Part shown: positions 60,440 to 64,000 of the stretch, piece by piece | How the letters are laid out: every line of letters starts with the position of its first letter | Position numbering within the stretch: the stretch's first letter is position 1 | DNA from: Saprospiraceae bacterium | GTDB lineage: Bacteria > Bacteroidota > Bacteroidia > Chitinophagales > Saprospiraceae | Length of the DNA: 64,000 bases | Assembly (NCBI GenBank): GCA_016719855.1 | Contig: JADJYH010000002.1 | Span: 1-64,000, forward strand | Direction of reading: 5' to 3' | Notes under the pieces: generated by a model | What the model was told of the DNA's origin: nothing | Seen by the model: the letters and a program-made list of their open reading frames with translations, nothing else | The model's database searches: none | Translations under genes and position numbers: made by a program

Positions 60440-61021
60440 TTATTCGTGACCAAAAAGGTAGAACAAACCAAGCTGAACGCCTCTATTGGTTGAGATTGTA
60501 GAGGAATTTTCGTTGATGTCACTTAAACCATGAACATAACGCAAATCTACTCCAAAGCCTGTGGCTGGGTTCACATATCCAAATCCTGCGCCCAAACCAA
60601 ATTCAACTGTCTTAAAATTGGATTTGATATCTGTATCATTGTCATTGACAGAGGAATTCGCAGCAACCAAGAAGCCAACCTGTGGGCCTGCTTGCAACCT
60701 AAATCCGTTGTCGAACATATACTGTATCATGACAGGGATGTTAATATAGCCGAGTTTCAATTTCGTGTCTAAACCTCCAATACTGTTTTTCGCACCTTGT
60801 GCAGAAAAGGATAATTCTGGTTGTGCTGCCCATTGCGGGGCAAGGTGGATATGATTGATAATGCCCACATGGTATCCGACCTTTGCATCATTTGAAGGGC
60901 CATTATCATTGTTGATATTGTAAAGGTTTACTCCACCTTTTACTCCAATGTTAAAATGCTGGGCACTCATAGTGCCTGTGAATAAGATTGTGGTTAAAAC
61001 CACACTAAAAAATAATTTCAT
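60440..61021 (-). CDS. Outer-membrane beta-barrel protein (PorT/OmpW-like small porin family)
   Basis: The 193-aa protein has a signal peptide (KLFFSVVLTTILFTGTMSAQ). Alternating strands follow (FNIGVKGGVNLYNI, AKVGYHVGIINHIHLA, LGYINIPVMIQYMFDNGFRL, QAGPQVGFLVAANSS, VEFGLGAGFGYVNPATGFGV), typical of the eight-stranded outer-membrane beta-barrel domain common in Bacteroidota. No specific function is known. It is intact. Confidence 0.85.
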   Translation of the reverse strand: MKLFFSVVLTTILFTGTMSAQHFNIGVKGGVNLYNINNDNGPSNDAKVGYHVGIINHIHLAPQWAAQPELSFSAQGAKNSIGGLDTKLKLGYINIPVMIQYMFDNGFRLQAGPQVGFLVAANSSVNDNDTDIKSNFKTVEFGLGAGFGYVNPATGFGVDLRYVHGLSDINENSSTISTNRGVQLGLFYLFGHE

Positions 61022-61160
61022 ACAAGAATAATTTTGAGAATAATTAGCAAATTTGCTTGCTCATGTTATATGAGCCACATACAGCACCACATGTTGTAGT
61101 TTGTGATACTAAAGGAATTAAGCGCATTTTCGTCACGATTAATATTACGGGTGGCATTTA

Positions 61161-61346
61161 CTACATGCGCAATCCTTTCAACGAATCCCATAACCCGAAT
61201 ACTTGCAACAACCAAATGACGAGTAAAATCACCACAACTATGTTGAGGATTTTCTTTATTTTACCATCCATTGGGATATAAGTGTTCACAAGCCATAGGA
61301 CAACGCCTACAACAACCAAAACTAGGAGGATATTTAAAATTGGCAT
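61161..61346 (-). CDS. Small two-helix membrane protein (Thivi_2564-like)
   Basis: The 61-aa protein starts at MPILNILLVLVVVGVVLWLV and has a conserved middle NTYIPMDGKIKKILN, then a second helix IVVVILLVIWLLQVFG. This pattern is characteristic of the Thivi_2564 family of short membrane proteins, of unknown function and widespread in bacteria. The open frame continues upstream to 61433, but the ATG at 61346 matches the family start. Confidence 0.8.
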   Translation of the reverse strand: MPILNILLVLVVVGVVLWLVNTYIPMDGKIKKILNIVVVILLVIWLLQVFGLWDSLKGLRM

Positions 61347-61433
61347 AAAATTGATTTTAAAAATAAAGCAAAGATATGCCGTGACATGCCCTTTATGCGT
61401 TATAAAATTACAAGTAATTGTTACATCATTCAC

Positions 61434-61657
61434 ACAATCTCAAATGAAAGGAGCGGAGTACCTGCCCATGTGATTGCGCCAATTCAGCCTGAATGGGTGA
61501 AGTGCTGACGGGTGATGGAGTCAGGTCAATCTATGAAAGTGGAGGTGTCAATCCATTCTAAAGCTAGGTCAGGCTATCAAGCATTAGTAGTGAAGTGTGT
61601 CGCTAAACCCAGCTTTTTATCAAAACGATTTCCGAAAAGAACTTTTCAAGATGACTT
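61434..61657. other. Short intergenic region
   Basis: Nothing supportable is visible between the small membrane protein gene and the methyltransferase gene. Confidence 0.3.
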
Positions 61658-62717
61658 TTAACTCACCCCGAACCAAAGCATTGGCTCGTCCACCAGCGCA
61701 TACTCGAAATTGATATAATCACAAGCTGGCAGGTCGTCCAATTTGCGCACCCGCAGGTCGGTGATGTCCGATTCGTTTTTGTAGAGAAAAACGCCGTCCC
61801 ATATCTCCACCGTGGTGAACAGCGCAAAATATTCCCGCCAACTGGGGTCTGGCATTTCCAATTGCAGTTCGTGGAAGATATTGTCCTCGGGGGTTGGCAT
61901 GGAAAGGTATGTTTTGAGGGCCTCGTCCATGTCCATCACGATGCCGAGGAGTAGCCTTCGTCCTTGTTGTCCAAATTCCAAAGTCCATCCATTCCGTTTG
62001 ACAAGTCTTTTTCCCGAAAGAAGACGCCTTCCACCGTCACGTTTCGGGGCACCAGCAGCACGTCTTTTCGCAATTGTGGAATCAGGTTCAGGAGGATGCT
62101 TACCATAGGTTCCCGCTCCAACGCCGTGTCCATCGTCTCCGTGAACAGGATGTGGTATCGCTGGGGTCTGGCACTTGGACGAGCGTCGCATCAGCCTCGT
62201 AGCAATCCCGGAGGTAGCCGTTCATACCCATTTCCCCAATCAGCATCTTGGCAATGGTCAGCGAATCGCCGTTGATTTCGATGAGGGTAAACTGCACCTC
62301 GTCCGGTGAAAAAAGCGGGGCAATGAGCGTAAAAAATGGGGCGTAGGGCCCACAGCCGGCATAAAGGATTTCGATAGTCTCACCTGGAAACTTCAATTTG
62401 GCTTCGCAAATGGCCTTGTGGAAGCCCCTGAAAAACTGCCCTGTGCGCCGATAGTCCAACAGGCATCGGGCGGCCTCGTTCACGGAGATGGCCCAGCCAG
62501 AGGATGCTTGCATGTCCACCTTCCATTCCTCCGCACCATCGAAGCCGGAGACGATGGCCACCTCCGAAAACAGCTCGTGGATGCGGTCTATGATGCTCTC
62601 TTCGTGCTCGGGTACGATGTGGTTGTCCAGCAAGTAGGAAGCCAGCACGTTGATGGTGATGGCGGGTTCGTCAAAACCACCGTCTAGGACTTCAATCAGC
62701 TCTTTGCTTTGCGTCAT
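61658..62717 (-). CDS. SAM-dependent methyltransferase, distantly PRMT-like (frameshifted)
   Basis: The start MTQSKELIEVLDGGFDEPAI is at 62717. The SAM-binding motif I is TIEILYAGCGPYAPFFTLIA, followed by VQFTLIEINGDSLTIAKMLI (acidic loop). After a shift near 62160 the reading continues as HILFTETMDTALEREPMVSI and LRKDVLLVPRNVTVEG, which resembles the substrate-side Glu loop and following strand of protein arginine methyltransferases. A second shift near 61950 leads to DEALKTYLSMPTPEDNIFHE and the end YALVDEPMLWFGVS. The PRMT resemblance is my pattern-based inference. The substrate is unknown. The ~70 residues before motif I are unrecognised. Confidence 0.65.
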
Positions 62718-64000
62718 TGCTAAATCATTGGATGCTGCGGGCAAGTGGGCTTGATTTTCATCGTGAAACTGGGCCACTAGGCTCAAGTGCCAGCAATGCA
62801 AAGGTCGGTTTAAAAGTTGAGGTTGTGGTGGTGAAGCAGAACATTCCCCACATTGATAACTGCGCAAAGGGGCAAGGATTGCTCACGATAGCCAATGGGA
62901 CAGGTCAAGTGCGCTTGGTCTTGGAACTTCAAGCATTTTGACAATGTCAACTGGGTGGGAATTGCAAGCAAATTTTTGTAGCGCTGCTGTTTCAAGTCTA
63001 TGATTCTCGAACCAGCAAGGGGCATGAACCAGCGGGGTTGATGTAACAAGCATAACCGGAGCAGGCAGGGGTTGTTCAACCAAAAAAAGCGTTTCAAGTA
63101 TTTCGGAAAAATAAGGGTGGTAGTGCAGAAGGATTCAGGAATGGCGACTTGAACCAGCGGGGTGGCTTCATTGCTCGATATTTAATGTACTTGCTGTGAG
63201 GTGGGCACAATTGTTCAGCACTAAAAATGGCACCACCATGTTTTCAGCGGAGCAAAAGATGGGGTTAATTGTTAATGGGCTTGAGAGAAAGACGATTCCT
63301 AACAAATACTCAGAATAGGGGTTTGGTGGCGAAGCCACAAAAGCTCCCTCCCCCGACGAGCCGCTGCCTGCCTACTGGCAGGAAGGCGGCAAGGAGTTGC
63401 ATAATGCGATTTGCACAAACCTATTGGTGCGAACTAAATCTCCGTTAGGTACACAAAGTCCAGTTCCATTTAGCATGATGGGCTACTAGGGTAAAAATAC
63501 CTGATGAATTCGCATGGAGCCCTTTTTAGGAAGGCTCGTTTTTTTTTGGGCGGAATGTTGTCGGGGATACAGCTTCAAGATCCCTGTCCTAATAATTGAA
63601 GATTCTCATCTGTATGATTGATAAACCTCATTGGAATCATTTAATGCTGCACTTATCTTGCTCTCAATTAAATCAAAAGCCATGAAAAAGATGAAATTGT
63701 TTAATTTGAATGTGGCCGAAATGACAATTCGGTTTTAGTGATGATGGGAGTAGTTATTATTTTGGGCTAGGTCAAATGATACTGGGTGCAATTGTAGGGT
63801 AGTGGTTGGTGTTAGTTTAATCTTGATCAGTATTGACAAAGCACCTGAAAGGGCTGCCATGAGGATAGAAGGCAGGACGCACAAATTAGAAGAGGCAAAA
63901 ACGATGAGGAAAGCCGCTTAGAAATGATGATTCGATTGCGTTAAATTTGAATTTTCATGTATGTTCTAGTATGGATATTAATAAGCGGACTCTTTATGAG
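62718..64000. other. Right-end region without a confident gene
   Basis: No clear gene in 1.28 kb. Three copies of a TGAACCAGC-GGGGT-like word occur (63007-63020 variant, 63024-63039, 63150-63164). A weak terminator-like hairpin GAGCC...GGCTC followed by G and T9 lies near 63517-63549. A short coding-looking stretch near 63803-63921 (VGVSLILISIDKAPERAAMR, ending KAA stop) follows broken hydrophobic sequence and may be the remnant of a small membrane protein. Other frames here are short and unconvincing. Confidence 0.35.

Noticed and set aside
62810..63097. 95-aa minus-strand frame upstream of the methyltransferase
   Set aside because: No start context, family motif or helix pattern. It probably lies in non-coding or decayed sequence.

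Overview
The window comes from a Bacteroidota chromosome, most likely a Saprospiria-type (Haliscomenobacter/Lewinella-like) filamentous or gliding organism. The evidence is a PorP/SprF-family protein, two giant SprB- or Ig-repeat surface proteins, type IX secretion C-terminal sorting domains, many lipoproteins, ECF sigma/anti-sigma pairs and Bacteroidota-style TAnnTTTG promoter elements. Taxonomy is inferred from gene content only.

Layout. 1-740 holds no confident gene but carries what looks like the 3' end of a tRNA-Ser followed by its terminator, probably an integration scar. 895-6009 (minus strand) is an operon-like block: T9SS cargo protein, ECF sigma factor, membrane-anchored anti-sigma-like protein with a C-terminal barrel-like domain, and a lipoprotein. 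rarA follows at 6200, then a 6.3-kb Ig-repeat surface protein (8139-14460). 14664-24163 holds a vWA/BatA-like membrane protein, a secreted amidotransferase-fold protein, a Uma2-type protein, an SSS symporter, small membrane proteins, a J-domain protein, a creatininase-family amidohydrolase and a second sigma/anti-sigma pair. 24346-32510 holds a VOC protein, lysA, lipoproteins, a DUF1080 protein, a DUF5686-type protein, aroF and an Rpe-CBS fusion. 32688-38431 holds valS, an IS200/REP-associated tyrosine transposase (RAYT), a DUF4846 lipoprotein and an aldo/keto reductase. 38504-52583 holds a thioredoxin-like lipoprotein, a DUF3810 protease-like protein, a CDGSH protein, a serine hydrolase, a PorE-like TPR/PD40/SPOR protein, a Clp-like AAA+ protein, a TruC-like synthase, a DUF2795 protein, PorP/SprF and coaE. 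52864-57841 is a giant SprB-repeat protein. 58146-60243 holds two nucleotide-sugar enzymes (UXS-like and RfbB). The last 4 kb holds small membrane proteins and a methyltransferase, then more than 1 kb with no convincing gene.

The most striking signal is not a gene. At least fourteen long, often perfect inverted repeats (arms of about 15-53 nt) sit 0-10 nt after stop codons, or between a stop and the next start. Three share a core, CTGTTAGAGCTTC plus its complement, inside otherwise unrelated perfect arms, and two of these three directly flank the RAYT gene. This is a REPtron-like arrangement in which the arms differ at each locus. Further hairpins are built from recurring 8-9-nt words (AACAATTC, GAACTGTGAACT, TAGACAATAGAC, GTTGGCAGT and others). 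One such word block appears to be inserted inside valS.

About twenty genes are broken by +1/-1 shifts, many at homopolymers where adding or removing one base restores a canonical protein (coaE, creatininase, Clp-like, the T9SS signal peptide). I read these mainly as sequencing or assembly errors, not pseudogenes, and give full repaired gene spans.
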